NCBI GenBank assembly: GCA_029168955.1
Contig: JAPDOI010000115.1
Location: forward strand, 1,376,001 to 1,440,000
Reading direction: 5' to 3'
Length of the DNA stretch: 64,000 nt
From: Aplectana chamaeleonis
Taxonomy: Eukaryota; Nematoda; Chromadorea; Rhabditida; Cosmocercidae
In this document: piece by piece, positions 52,801 through 61,666 of the stretch
Layout: each line of letters starts with the position of its first letter
Position numbering within the stretch: the first letter of the stretch is position 1
Program-made: the position numbers and the translations under genes
The notes under the pieces: model-generated
The model's input: the letters and a program-made list of their open reading frames with translations, nothing else
Databases searched by the model: none
What the model was told of the DNA's origin: nothing

Positions 52801-55800
52801 ATACAAAGTTGTAGAGTAAACGCAGCCTTTTTTAAACATATGAACCAGTTGAGAACTCGTGTAAAACTTTCCGCTATTCCTCGGATGGTGGGCTGGTGGT
52901 AATAATTGGGACAGGAAGTTGAACAATTTTTCAAATACTTTGTCCGGCTTCTTTTTGACTGAAAAATGTTTGCAGTGGTCATTAAAGGCAGTATTCAACA
53001 ATATTTTCTATGTCGATATCATTAGCTGAAACGAAGGGTTCCCCACCTGGCAGAGCTGAATTTGTCAAGGTATTGTGTAAAGATGAGAAAATGAAACTTC
53101 TTTGAAGGCAACGATTCAAACCACCTTCAACCTATCACCAGAAATCGTAAGGTCAGTGGCCCATTGCAACAACAGTGTTGAAAACCGGCTTGAAACGAGC
53201 AACCAATAGCAATATGCGGCCCCGAAACTTCGAATATGGTGTGCTCGCCCCACCCACTTCCTCGGTAGCCACAGGGAAGTGGGTGGAGTGGGCACACCAC
53301 ATTCGAGTTTTGGGACCGTTCGGCGGGAAAGTGTGCGGCAAAAGGGACGCTCCGAAATAGATGATACTGCTCAACTGGGTTGATTTAAGTTTGTCGATTT
53401 GAAATTAATCGAAAAATTATTCGAATATATTCGAATGTCATTTATTCGAATGTATTCAAAATTCGGACCTCATAAAAAAGGAGCCACCGAATGTATTCAA
53501 AAATCGATTCACTACAGCCCACAGTTCTTGTGCTAAAAGAGGGCCACCTTTGCTTACTCTGCCAATTCGAGACTTGATGCTTCGGGGGTAGCGGCCTTTA
53601 TCACGCTCTATTATCATTAGGCATCAAATTCACCTTTAGCGCCGTCATCAAAGCTTATCCGCGCAAAGGGTGAATTTGCTGAACGGTCGGATATCAGTCA
53701 GCGCAAAGAGTGAGAATACCGCCAGCGCTAACATGTTAATGCATATCAGTTGTTGAGCGGCTGGATATCACTCAGCGCAAAGGGTGAAATTACCGCCGTT
53801 GCTGGCATGTCAGAAATTTCTAAACAAGTGAAATCATCTCTGCGAAAACATGATAAAACGATTGATCACGTCTCGATGTATTTACCATGAGCACAGCCGG
53901 TATAAAAGCCGCCTCATCCCACTAGAGTCCTCATTCGGCATTGTGATGCCGGCCCTGGAAGGTGACTTCGGGTCACTCTCCGGAGGCCAGCATAATTTTG
54001 GCTGCGGGGAGGATACAGTGGGTATCCTCACAGCGGGGGGGGGGGCGAGCTACGCCGCGGTCCGCAGAGGGTGGCTTCTCACCGCAGACCTCGGTGAAGA
54101 TTACGCCCATGTTGCGGACAAGGCGGGGCTTCTTCCGCTATGGACCTTCAAATTCGTGAAATTTTCGAGGTAAACTCACCCATTTTTCGAGGTATTTTCA
54201 CCTCATTTTCGGGGTAAATTGGACCCTCTCTCGCTGCCAGTTCGCACCATTTTCACGGGATATTCACCTCATTCTCACCTATCCTAGCGGCAAATTCACC
54301 CATACAGTGAATTTAACGCGGAAAATTAAGACTTCATGCCGACTTGTACATGAGCATCAAGTCTCTTTTGCTGAGGCATGAAGTCTCTAACTGGCAGAGT
54401 ACGTTGACTTTTGAGTGTGGAGGAATTAACCGCGATGAAGGATGATACCTAAGCTGTGGTACATCCCTAGTGACCTGTTGATTTCGATTATCATCAGCAG
54501 CGGAGCGGTATGTTTCTGTGAAATATAACTAGTGATAAGGAGGTTTCGACGAAAAAGCCACCGCTCCGCGCTGTGATAACCGAAAACATGAGTTCACTTG
54601 GAATGAAACAGAGTCTATATACATATCAACGCAGTCAAGCGGTTTGGCTGGCTTATCAGTGCTTCATTGACTTGATTATTTCATGTTATCACAACCTCGA
54701 GTGTTCAGTTCGTCACGTCGAAGGGGTGGAAAGGGGCTAGAGGCATTTCGGTGACCTCGGAACGCTTGTTATCATCCGTTATTTTGCCATTTCTAAATTT
54801 TTTCGAACCGGTTTTTTGACACGGTGAGCATAGAATTCTTCCCGCCTATTATATTACTGTGAAAAGTCACCGAGATTTATTATTGTAAGCCCTGCCTAGA
54901 GAGGAAAGAAGGGTTGCCTTTTAACCCTATGGAATTCCTTCAGTTTGATTTTTGCTGCCAGTGAAGCCCTATTTGTTCGTTAGGGAACCTGGTCTCTCAG
55001 CGAGAATGTTTCGAGAAATGGCGGAGAGACTTTTGAAAGAAATATAATCGCAATCATAGTTAAATTCTAATACCCTTGTCACAACATATGAGGAACAGCT
55101 GCTGAATGTGATGATGAAGCGTGTAGTGACGGGCTGAAACTTTTTCACGTGGACTAAAACGCAGGTTCAGGGAAACCTATCGACCGATACTGCAGTTGCC
55201 CTAGAGTAGTTGTACAAGTAGGACTTCATAACAAGATTATGTAAGGTTCGAATCCCGACGCATATATTTTTTTCTATTTTCATGAGAGAAAAAAGAATTC
55301 AGTAATGTGCTAATACGATAGGAATCCACTCTATGCAGGGAAAATCGCGAAAAACGAGGCGACGCTTTCAATGTCAGATCGTGCTCTGCTGGTCTGACAA
55401 GGGAAGTATACAAAGCGTAGGTCGGATCTGCCGAAACGTCTAGTATCGTTTGTATCTCTTCTGGCTCAATAGTAAAAATGCGCAGCATTCCGCCCCGAGC
55501 TGCAGGTTCAAAAAAGTGATGAGCGTTTTTTAAGCCTCGCGAACCTGCAACGAAGACCTGCAGGTCATCAGGCATTTTTTTGGAGTTTCAAAAATTTTCT
55601 CGGATTTGGCTCGAAAGTTGTATGTAGGGGTAATCCAGGGTGGTGAACACGAATCTGGAGTCCATTTGTCGAAATTTTGAGGTTACTGTGGTTACAGTAG
55701 GTAACATTTCATTTAGGGGTCAAAACCCACCTTAGAATTTTGAAAATCGACAAACGGACGCTAAATTCGTATTCTCCACCCCCAATAACCTCCGTATACG

Positions 55801-58800
55801 AATTTTGAGTAAAATATGAAATTTTGACCAAACTACCGTATACCCACAGTAATCTACCGTAATCTGCAAAAAATCGATAAACGGACTCCAGATTCGTATT
55901 CAGCACACTAATAATCCCATAGAGGAACAATTTGAGCAATACCTACCGTAGCGCTCCGAAAATCTCGAAAGTGGGGTTTTTCCCTCTAAACTTTCCCCGA
56001 TTGGGAAGCTTTGAACGAAATTAGCCGAAAATTTTGGAAAATCGACTAATAAACCACAGATTCGTGATCAGCGCCCCAAAAAACCACCCTAGAAGAATTT
56101 CAAGTCAAATCTGGAACATTTTTCTAAAACGCTTCCAGAGCCCTCTAATCGGTAATCTCTCAACCGAAACTCCGTACAAGTCCAAAACGCTGTCAGTCTG
56201 GACAAAGTATGGAAAATGTGCCTTCACCCAAACTCTGCCTAGGGAGGTATTTTTGGGCGCTGAGCACATTTATGAGGTCTGCTTCAAGATTTTCCGAAGA
56301 CTAATGCGCTTTTTGGAAGGTACAAAAAGCACAAAAAACGAGCTTTTTAAGCTTGTAACTTCTTGGAACCTACGGCTCGGGGCGGGATACTGCGCAGTTT
56401 TACTATTGAGCCACAAAAGATACTAATGATACTAGTCGTTTTGGCAGATCCGACCTACTCTTTGCATACTTCCCTTGTGAGAGGTAAGCATCTTAGCAAT
56501 GAGTTTACCATAAACGCTGCGTTGATTTCTGAATACCTGCCGCAACATTTTCTTCGTCTGGGCCTATCCCAATTACCTTGCCTGTCAGCTTACGCCGATT
56601 TTCTCATGAAAGCTGGAAGTTAGTCACGATAGTTGCATTTGTAGCCCATGAGTCTATCCTCGCTACCATAAACAATCCGAATCGAGGATCTATACAGACA
56701 GGAGTCCTGAGAGGCTAACAGCGACGGGATTACTTCCACTTTACTGGCACGCAGCTATCCACGCGTACTTCCGCAATACAACATGGGTGTGTTTGAAGCA
56801 CGAAGCAGACCACATTTGGCCGAACACAAAGACTGAAAAAATGCAAATATAGAAGACTTGTCATGCTAAACCTCTAGTATTTCAGTACAGTCAAATGCGG
56901 CTTCCTAATCTACTGGAGCACGACACCATCAATGAAGCTATCCACCAGTCAAGCGACTGGAAGTCACTCCTTCAATTAAATTGCCATCCAGATACGCAGG
57001 TTTCTATTTATTCCATCGGAGTATTTTCTTATACGCGTGTGATTCCTTTAACTTGAAGCCAAGGAGAAGCACAATTGAGCCAAAAACGGTATTCTCACTA
57101 GGGAACCTTGTATTGTGGTCTTCCGGATTAGATTAGTGACAAATGTCCCCTGGTCAACGTCGTCACGCTCTCTCCGCACCCAAAATCAGGTTTTGCTGGG
57201 GGGAACTCTGGACAAAGTTATGTGCATCTCTAGAGCTTCGCAAAAAGGTAAGGGTTTAATTGAATTTTCATGGTGTTAGAAAAAAATTGCTCCGGATTCG
57301 GCACAAAATTTTTTATTTGGGGATTAAATAGGGCTCTCAACGCGATTTCGGGGTCTTTATGTTGACGTTGTCAGGATTAGTGTGCGTTAAGGTAGGTATA
57401 ATGCCATTTAAGGGGGCGTAACCTGCCTAAACAAATCAGAAAACGGAAAACGGACCTCGGTAAACCCTCGAAAATCGATGAACGGGCCACAGATTCGTGT
57501 TGAGCACTGCAAATGACTTCGTAATAACGGTTCTAAGCCAAATCTTTCGTAGCACTTCAAAGATCATGACTCCCAAGATTCCTCTTGATGAAAAACTTCC
57601 AACCAAATCTGCCAGAATCTACCGAATAACAAATGACAAATGGGTCTCAGATTCGTGATCAGCAGCCCCAAACAATCCCAGAGCGAAATTTTGAGCTGGA
57701 TCTTAGTTTTTTAACGCCATATAAGGAGAACTCGATCAACAAGTGTAGGAAAGAGCATCCGAAAAAAGCCGGAATCCGTTTTCCTCTACCGAAGACGTTT
57801 TCATTTTCGACAACGGAGTAATGGACCGGTTTGGAGGAGTGAAGTATCCCATGTAATAAGCGTGATCCACTTAAAGGCAGTGTTCACGATGATTTTCGTT
57901 CCCAAGACTAAAACTTCATATTTCAGTGACATTAATCTCTGGCCTGGACTAGTTGTCCAGTTGTATGAACATGTTTACGGTGGTTGTCACCGGTGAAAAA
58001 TGGGATCAGTCGAAAATGGAAGAATAATCCAGGCAAAATAGTACTAGGTAATGTCCGAAGAAGACAACGGAGGAACGGAAAGCAAATAATTGTAAAGGAC
58101 GGGCCCACAAATGATTTCATTGTCACAACGAACAGTTCCTGTGAGAGTAAAGGGGTGGAGTGAGAGTAAAGGATTTCGTGACCTTCTGGTGCGTTTTTCT
58201 CGATTCCTTCGTAATTTATGTCCTACCCGGAGGCCAAACAATCGATTTAGCTATTAATCTCGAAATCGAAGATTATGGCGAACACTTCCTTCAATCAACT
58301 ATCACATGTCAGTGTTAATTATTTTAATAATTGGTCGTTCATCTTCTAAGGCTCTCAGAAAAAGTACTGGTCTGTCGGTCGGGCGACAGCTGTGGGCCGA
58401 TAGGAACACACGCATTTCGACCAATTCGTTTCCGTTCTTCATCGTTCTTTTTGCGCTCCCGACACGGAAGGGGTCGAAAACTCAGGAATCTGCGAAAGAA
58501 ACTGTCATTCCTTTTATCGCAAACTCTCCCTTCAAATATCAGACGTTCTCAGTAACATCTAGTTTCAGATTCGAAGAAATCGTGCCAGAATTGACCAGAA
58601 TACATTCATATCTTTCTAATCTTGGGGTCCACCATGCAAGGTTCCCCAGTTCCGGAGAACACAAAGAAAATAAAATACACAAGATGATTAATAACGTAGA
58701 ACACTTAAATCTCTAGGTGTGGGGTTAAAGCAGTACCTTATCTGAAATTCCGAAATTATGAAAGTGATAAGGCGATCGACTGATCTACATAAGTGATGTA

Positions 58801-59355
58801 GCGAAACCTTCGTGTACGACTTCGCTCCCAAGAACAGTTCTGCTAAAAGAACAAAAAAAATCGAATCATCCGTGCAAATAATTCAATTCGCTGGGCAAAG
58901 GTCGGAACTGTGATTACTACTGAAAGCTTTTGTTGTGGTCAAAGCTTGACGCATTTTATCCATGTTGACAAAACTTAGCTCTTGCACTGCGTCTTTTTAT
59001 TTTCACTCATCTTCAGTTATTCCTCTGTTCGTTATTCGCTCCGATTTGTCTGCCCACTATGGACAAGGAGATCCTGCCTTGTCGATCACTCTGTATGGCT
59101 GTGCAACAGGTGGGAGAAATTCTCTGAACCATTGCTGATGTCAAAGCTCTATGCTGTTTTCAGGGCTGCGAAGGTCGCATGTCTGTGTACGGTTTCCCAT
59201 GGCCAGAAATGCTTTCGTGTGACAAATATCCAGAGGATAACGATATGTGCATAAAGGCGATGAACGTCGAGAAACAAGGCAAGTTGGCTCCTCGCCCAAT
59301 GCACGGTCAGTCACGGTCCACAGTCAGTTCATCTAATTCGTGTCCATCGCAGTGA
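40671..59355 (+). CDS. sfrp-1: Secreted Frizzled-related protein-like gene, four exons (total span)
   Basis: Exons 40671-40832, 56886-56999, 59017-59109 and 59164 onward join in phase 0 into a signal peptide plus a full Frizzled cysteine-rich domain. All ten conserved cysteines are present, at residues 40, 50, 87, 96, 103, 114, 118, 125, 142 and 152. Motifs MRLPNLLEHD, LFLCSLFAPIC, PCRSLC and YGFPWPEML followed by DNDMCI place it with SFRP1/2/5 rather than Frizzled receptors. The family binds Wnt ligands outside the cell and limits signalling; the worm member is sfrp-1 (orthology inferred from resemblance only). Introns are about 16 kb, 2.0 kb and 54 bp; intron 1 is filled with mobile elements. 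No netrin-like domain was found to 64000. Exon 4 reads to TGA at 59353-59355, giving about 186 residues, but it could instead splice onward. Confidence 0.9.
41484..42090. mobile_element. TTAA-type MITE, 607 bp
   Basis: Inverted ends AGGCATCGTACACGATGAAA and TTCATCGTGTACGACGCCT lie next to CTAA (decayed TTAA) at 41480 and TTAA at 42091. It is the most complete copy of the family whose fragments are at 23936-24090 and 29146-29650. Short frames inside are not gene-like. Confidence 0.9.
42468..44003 (-). mobile_element. Second Tc1/mariner-like element, 1.54 kb, decayed
   Basis: Ends CAGTGCGTTTCATAATTATAGG and the inverse (CCTATAATTATGAAACGCACTG) are near-perfect inverted repeats of about 30 bp extending to the GAGGGTGTCC block, flanked by TA on both sides. 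The end motif partly recurs inside (TTTCATAATTATAGGACC near 42649 and TTTAATTATAAAACAATCC near 43833), again an IR/DR-like layout. The transposase on the minus strand is only a remnant. Confidence 0.85.
42763..42962 (-). pseudogene. Tc1/mariner transposase C-terminal remnant
   Basis: Minus-strand translation gives VALLEEPASSPDQNFKEYLNG then TLRRRIYAGHSQ and, after one internal stop, EEYDRTNPKVLEKLPRKIQ before a stop at about 42763. This follows the Tc1/mariner pattern of a SPDLNPIE block, a KRRVYAG-like block and a terminal SMPRRI-like block. In the SPDLNPIE block, LNPIE reads QNFKE. Upstream transposase sequence is too degraded to trace reliably. Confidence 0.65.
44038..44694. mobile_element. 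Foldback element with ~90-bp arms
   Basis: The left arm (TACAATACCGCCGC ... GGGCAAAGTGGGCAACT ... CGTCTTTCGACCACAAC) is the inverse of the right arm ending GCGGCGGTATTGTA. It lies only about 35 bp from the end of the Tc1-like element. Inside, 44185-44335 is a copy of the 155-bp foldback family complete at 59678-59833, so the element is nested. Confidence 0.8.
46010..46265 (+). repeat. Degenerate 42-bp tandem repeat (CCGAATCACCGAAAAAACG)
   Basis: About five units of roughly 42 bp built on ATTCACCGAAAAAACGTCA followed by AAATCCGAATGAGCC. The + strand is open as a 14-residue repeat (SPKKRQNPNEPNSE). A shorter diverged version lies at 52140-52260 in the matching duplicate, so it belongs to a larger dispersed unit. 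Confidence 0.75.
46487..46645. repeat. MITE end plus GCCGTT microsatellite
   Basis: ACAGTGCTTCTCTGGGCC...GCGTCTCGACC matches the end sequence of the foldback at 61388-61666 and is followed by GGGGTGTGCGGCAA and repeated GCCGTT/GCCGTTT. An inverted counterpart lies at 51020-51153. Confidence 0.65.
46660..47522. repeat. Diverged duplicated segment, copy 1
   Basis: Alignable by eye with 52500-53325 in the same orientation. Shared blocks are CCGCAGTTTCTGTGTTNG, GAGATTACAAAACCAA, GTGTAAAGATGA, ACGAGCAACCAATAGCAATAT and CCACCCACTTCCTCGGTAGCC. Each copy also has a lone ATTAAAGGCAGT MITE-like end. Probably a dispersed repeat; non-coding. Confidence 0.75.
48040..48960 (-). pseudogene. Non-LTR retrotransposon fragment (C-terminal region)
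   Basis: The minus-strand translation from about 48425 to 48245 reads SNLASLRCGHSPMLMSYLHKI then DECPDCGSRGHPTEHLFDCP. This follows the LRCGHSP...YLHRI...CPxCG...EHLLxCP pattern typical of the C-terminal end of Jockey/R1-like non-LTR retrotransposons. Upstream minus-strand frames to about 48960 (including RERVIKRLFVDASEKVNLQR) are probably more of the same element but are frameshifted and contain stops. No complete reverse transcriptase is present, so this is a decayed fragment. Confidence 0.65.
49003..49487. mobile_element. TTAA-flanked MITE, 485 bp
   Basis: Left end AGGCAGTGTCCACGATAAAA and right end ATCATGAACACTGCCT between TTAA at 48999 and 49488. Full-length relative of the truncated copy at 22296-22730. 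Non-coding. Confidence 0.9.
49524..50225. mobile_element. Foldback element interrupted by a MITE
   Basis: GGCCAGAACGGCTCAGCC...GAGTAGAGCTGATTTAA at 49530-49570 is inverted at 50172-50222 (AAATCGGCTCTACTCG...CCGTTCTGGCC). Between the arms sits the complete TTAA-flanked MITE 49708-50168, which looks inserted into the older foldback. Confidence 0.7.
49708..50168. mobile_element. TTAA-flanked MITE, 461 bp, inverted orientation
   Basis: Ends AGGCAGTGTTCACGATAAAA and TTCGTGAACACTGCCT between TTAA at 49704 and 50169. Its reverse complement is a close match to 37369-37832, including the CCCATTGGGCCACTCCGCCC block. Non-coding. Confidence 0.9.
50233..50863. mobile_element. TTAA-flanked long foldback MITE, 631 bp
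   Basis: Ends AGGCAGCATACACGCTCACA and TGTGAGCGTGTATGCTGCCT between TTAA at 50229 and 50864. Complementarity continues far inward (GTTGAGATAACAGCA with TGCTGTTATCTCAAC; GAATAACAGAATGAAGAGTG with its inverse; GAGTCTACGAGAGAAAC with GTTTCTCTCGTAGACTC), so nearly the whole element is one imperfect palindrome. Confidence 0.92.
51020..51153. repeat. Inverted counterpart of the GCCGTT-bearing MITE end
   Basis: GCCGTTTGCCG and GCCGTTGCCGTT repeats lead into CCGCACACCCCTGGTCGAGAC and CCCAGATAAGCACAGTAC, the inverse of 46487-46645. It may be an independent copy of the same foldback family. Confidence 0.65.
51445..51790. repeat. GCGACAGCGAC-rich inverted repeat
   Basis: Repeated GCGACAGCGA and TGTCGCTG motifs occur in both orientations (GGCAGCGACAGCGAG near 51461, GTCGCTGTCGCTGTGC near 51742), allowing extensive self-pairing. 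Related motifs are near 26040-26075. No gene recognised. Confidence 0.55.
52500..53325. repeat. Diverged duplicated segment, copy 2
   Basis: Counterpart of 46660-47522. It is preceded at 52140-52260 by a short version of the CCGAATCACCGAAAAAACG repeat found before copy 1, so the duplicated unit may be about 1.2-1.5 kb. Ends in an inverted CACTTCCTCGGTAGCC / GGGAAGTGGGTGG motif. Confidence 0.75.
53630..53812. repeat. ~75-bp degenerate tandem repeat
   Basis: Two and a half units sharing GCTGAACGGTCGGATATCA, CAGCGCAAAGGGTGA and TACCGCC. Non-coding. Confidence 0.65.
53901..54145 (+). promoter_or_regulatory. TATA box followed by GC-rich hairpin-forming segment
   Basis: TATAAAAG at 53901-53908 is followed by three strong potential stem-loops: 53946-53992 (GCCGGCC...GGTGAC loop GTCAC...GGCC), 54001-54034 (GCTG...AGGATAC loop GTATCCT...CAGC) and 54056-54090 (GGTC...GGGTG loop CACC...GACC). 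A run of 11 G lies at 54035-54045. The base composition is far more GC-rich than the surroundings. A + strand frame crosses it but has no known domain. It could be a structured RNA gene, or the promoter/leader of a retroelement; neither is established. Confidence 0.4.
54451..54618. repeat. Dispersed repeat, inverted relative to 30.5 kb
   Basis: Shares ACCTGTTGATTTCGATTATCA and AAAAAGCCACCGCTCCGCG with the inverse of 30495-30645. Non-coding. Confidence 0.75.
55391..56482. mobile_element. Element with ~130-bp inverted ends and internal CAGATTCGTGATCAGC repeats
   Basis: Left CTGACAAGGGAAGTAT...GTAGGTCGGATCTGCCG...CAATAGTAAAAATGCGCAG and right CTGCGCAGTTTTACTATTG...CGGCAGATCC-like...ATACTTCCCTTGTGAG are inverted. 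The interior holds several AATCGACAAACGGAC / CAGATTCGTGATCAGC modules, which also recur at 57467-57670. No transposase frame. Confidence 0.6.
56886..56999 (+). CDS. sfrp-1: sFRP-like gene exon 2: CRD middle
   Basis: 38 codons, residues 55-92. The TATTTCAG acceptor is followed by YSQMRLPNLLEHDTINEAI, and the exon ends LNCHPDTQ before donor GTTTCT. It contains CRD cysteine 3 (residue 87). Phase 0 at both ends matches exons 1 and 3 exactly. Confidence 0.93.
57000..59016 (+). other. Intron 2 of the sFRP-like gene
   Basis: About 2.0 kb, GTTTCT to CATCTTCAG. It contains a CAGATTCGTGATCAGC-type repeat at 57467-57670 and the MITE 57875-58290. An open frame at 58306-58716 has no recognisable product and is taken as chance. 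Confidence 0.85.
57875..58290. mobile_element. TTAA-type MITE, ~416 bp
   Basis: Left end AGGCAGTGTTCACGATGATT follows TTAA at 57871. The right end GGCGAACACTTCCT is followed by TCAA, a decayed target. Shares CACGGTGGTTGTCACCGG-like sequence with 29655-29895. Located in intron 2 of the sFRP-like gene. Confidence 0.8.
59017..59109 (+). CDS. sfrp-1: sFRP-like gene exon 3: CRD cysteines 4-7
   Basis: 31 codons, residues 93-123. Acceptor CATCTTCAG, then LFLCSLFAPICLPTMDKEIL and PCRSLCMAVQQ, then donor GTGGGA. Contains cysteines 96, 103, 114 and 118. Followed by a 54-bp intron ending TGTTTTCAG, a typical worm acceptor. Confidence 0.95.
59164..59355 (+). CDS. sfrp-1: sFRP-like gene exon 4: CRD end; 3' limit uncertain
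   Basis: Begins GCEGRMSVYGFPWPEMLSC and completes the CRD with DKYPEDNDMC (cysteines 8-10), then KAMNVEKQG. If unspliced it runs to TGA at 59353-59355, adding a polar Ser-rich tail. Two possible donors lie before that stop: AG|GCAAGT at 59279 (GC type) and CACG|GTCAGT at 59306. Which is used decides whether this is a CRD-only protein or joins further exons outside the window. Confidence 0.85.
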   Translation, partial: GCEGRMSVYGFPWPEMLSCDKYPEDNDMCIKAMNVEKQGKLAPRPMHGQSRSTVSSSNSCPSQ

Positions 59356-61064
59356 GATGTACGCTATAGCAATCACTATCAGGCGGTCCAAAGTATCCGT
59401 GGATTTTTTTGTTCAAGGAATTCGTATTTTGGCAGGAAAAAATCCAAAAAAAAATTAGTTGTAATTTCAAAAACAGAAGGAGAAATGAAGGCAGGGTTTG
59501 CGATCAAAAAAATTGCCTCCCTTTCATCATAAGGAAGAACTTTTGATTCTTTGAAATATCGCCGCATAAGAAAATAGTGTTCTTTATGACTGATTAAAAT
59601 CGCAACCTTACCCATCATTTCGTTTTACCAACGAACAAGCAGATAACCTCTGTGAGGAGACCTTTGCTCATGTACCCTTCATTTCCACCCTACTCGCAGT
59701 CGTATTATCACAATCGTGGATGCGAAGCGGTTGTTTTTCGAAAAATTCAACCATGAAAATGAAAATATCACTCTGAAAACCGCACCACTTCTATGATAGT
59801 GATACAGAAAAGTGCGAGCAGGGAAATGAAGGCTAACTACTGTCCGATTGGTTTCGTATTGTTAGCTCACTAGAAGCGAAATCGTCACTCTGAGGCCGGC
59901 TGACAAGGAGATACTTGACGCCGGCAACAGTTTCAAATTTCTCGCTTTTTAGTGTCCTTCTTGCAACATTTTCCTTCACAGCTGCCACAATTAAGACCAT
60001 GTTTCGCCTTAGGTGCTGCATAAAACAACTATTTTCATCGCAAATCCAGCTCAGAGACACCGCTGATCCATTGAATCGAGCGTTAGTTGTTGCTATAGAG
60101 CACATTCCTGAAGATTGTTGTTCGAACTAACACCCTGACCTGTCTCTCATCACACACCCTCGCATGGATAAGTTCTTGTGGGCGAGGGAGGAAATGGGAG
60201 CAGATCGTCTGTCTTTGTGACAGTTGTCCCTCCGATAATCCCCCAAGCCGCAGAAGCAAAGCGCGCGTCTGGCGATTATGTTTATACGAGCAACTCCAGT
60301 TTTTGAACTTACGAATAAATAATCTCAAATGGGATCTGTTAGCAATCAAACAGGGATTGGTTGAGTGCGGTGTAGTATCCCGAGATTTCATACTGAAACG
60401 AGTGCAAGGGAAACTGTGAGAATTACTTTTTCTGCTCAACTCTGCCAACCTATGTACTTGTTATATTTGTCGTTTATGTGACATCAAAAATTAAATCGAA
60501 ACAAATCGCAAGTATAACCGGTTACTCGGAACAATTTTTTTTTGAATGCACCATATTTGCTCATATAGAAAGAAGCACATCTCTTTCTGAAGCAGACTTC
60601 TAATCAATGGAATTTTTTGAAGTACCAAGGTTTTTAATTTTTTTTATAAGTTATAAGTTTATCACATTTGCAAAAGGCAAGAGTGAGAGAGAGCCAATCA
60701 TAACTAGAATCAATAAGTATGAAGGACTTCCGAGTCTAGACTTCCGCCCTCCGCTTCACTTTCTGCGGTTTTCGGAAAACAGAACGAACAATCCCGCTGA
60801 ACGTTGACCCATAGCTAACGGGATTCCTGAAGGACGTAAAAATCCTGAATATAGGAAATGCGGTAACTTTAAAATAGAAGGATCCTGATACACGATTCCG
60901 AATGGCAGAGGTCAGCGAAGTGATTCAAAACTTTTCCGACTAAGAATGTCGCACCACTCTTGCCACCAAGATATCTAGAGCTCTTTTGTCCCCCACCCCT
61001 AACGGACAGTATATTTTCGACACTTTTTCTTTCGGATTAGCTTCTGCAGCTTGGAGTGTGTACT
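59356..61064. other. Region downstream of exon 4, no gene recognised
   Basis: Searched by eye for a netrin-like (NTR) domain exon with its spaced cysteines; none found on either strand. Apart from the foldback at 59678-59833, no element or gene is evident. A minus-strand frame at 59833-60105 and another at 60083-60448 resemble no known family. Confidence 0.5.
59678..59833. mobile_element. 155-bp foldback element
   Basis: Imperfect inverted ends CATTTCCACCCTACTCGCAG and TGCGAGCAGGGAAATGAAGG. Other copies are at 44185-44335 and (partial) 19035-19095, all sharing ATCACAATCGTGGATGCG or CTTCTATGATAGTGATACAG. Confidence 0.8.
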
Positions 61065-61295
61065 AGAGTGTTGCCCGAATATTCGTTTATTCGAATAATA
61101 TTCGAATATTCGAATATTCGAATAATTCGAATATTCGAATATTCAAAGAAGTGGATTATTCGGGTTATTCGAATAATCGAATATTCAAAGAAGTGGAATA
61201 TTCGTTTATTCGAATATTCGAATATTTAAAGAAGTGAAATATTCGGTTTATTCGAACATTCAGCACGAATAATTTGAACATTCGACAAGATCGCA
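61065..61295. mobile_element. ATTCGAATA-rich palindromic element, possibly hAT-like
   Basis: Starts TAGAGTGTTGCCCGAATATTCG, like the element at 63577-63953, and continues as repeated ATTCGAATATTCGAAT. A clear right end and target duplication were not found. Similar ATTCGAA-rich stretches occur at 45730-45975 and 53395-53515. Confidence 0.45.
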
Positions 61296-61387
61296 CTCCA
61301 TTTTGCCCTGGTTTTACATTTCAAACATCTTAGCGTAGTGACTACTAACTTCTCACAATTCTCCGGTACCTCATAAATATAAAGTTA

Positions 61388-61666
61388 CTGTGCTTATCTG
61401 GGTTAAATTCCATTCCGAAATTGCGTCTCGAAACGCTTTGCGGCCGCACGCGCTCGAGTCAACCGAGTTTCTAACTCCAAAGCCGACACGATATGGCTTT
61501 TTTATGCAGTTATCTTCAATTTTGTTTAGTTTCCAGTTTTTAAAACCCACCTAGAGTCAACAGATTCGCAGCTGCGGCGCTGGAAACTCTTCCGACTCGA
61601 AAGCGCGCGGCCGCAAAGCGTGTTGAGACGCAATTGCGGACCGGAGTTTGACCCAGATAAGCACAG
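61388..61666. mobile_element. 279-bp foldback MITE flanked by TA
   Basis: Ends CTGTGCTTATCTGGGTTAAA and the inverse TTTGACCCAGATAAGCACAG, with complementarity through GCAATTGCG and CTTTGCGGCCGC. TA on both sides (61386-61387, 61667-61668) suggests a Tc1/mariner-type target. The same end sequence is at 46487 and 51153. Confidence 0.85.

Larger units (their letters stand above)
40833..56885 (+). other. Intron 1 of the sFRP-like gene, about 16 kb
   Basis: Bounded by GTGCGA and a TTTCAG acceptor. The flanking exons join without any missing CRD residue, so no further coding exon is needed here. It contains a Tc1-like element, at least five MITEs, foldbacks, a 1-kb-scale diverged duplication and a retrotransposon fragment. 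Gaps between listed elements (40835-41480, 42095-42467, 44700-46000, 47520-48035, 51800-52130, 53810-54450, 54620-55390, 56483-56885) show no recognisable gene. Confidence 0.85.

Noticed and set aside
53850..54173. 107-codon + strand frame over the GC-rich segment
   Set aside because: No known domain; it crosses an 11-G run prone to length change and a set of hairpins, so RNA or promoter structure is a better explanation.
55190..55262. tRNA-like T-arm motif GGTTCGAATCCCGAC
   Set aside because: The T stem pairs poorly, no acceptor stem or convincing anticodon arm could be matched, so a tRNA gene is not supported.
58306..58716. 136-codon open frame in intron 2 of the sFRP-like gene
   Set aside because: No family resemblance, and splicing of the neighbouring CRD exons excludes it.
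40671..59355. Frizzled receptor instead of sFRP
   Set aside because: The CRD has MRLPNLLEHD and YGFPWPEML...DNDMCI, which are SFRP1/2-like, and no seven-transmembrane exons were seen; a receptor cannot be fully excluded because the 3' end is open.
59833..60448. Two overlapping minus-strand frames as a possible gene
   Set aside because: No recognisable motif, no clear splice pattern and ordinary composition for the region.
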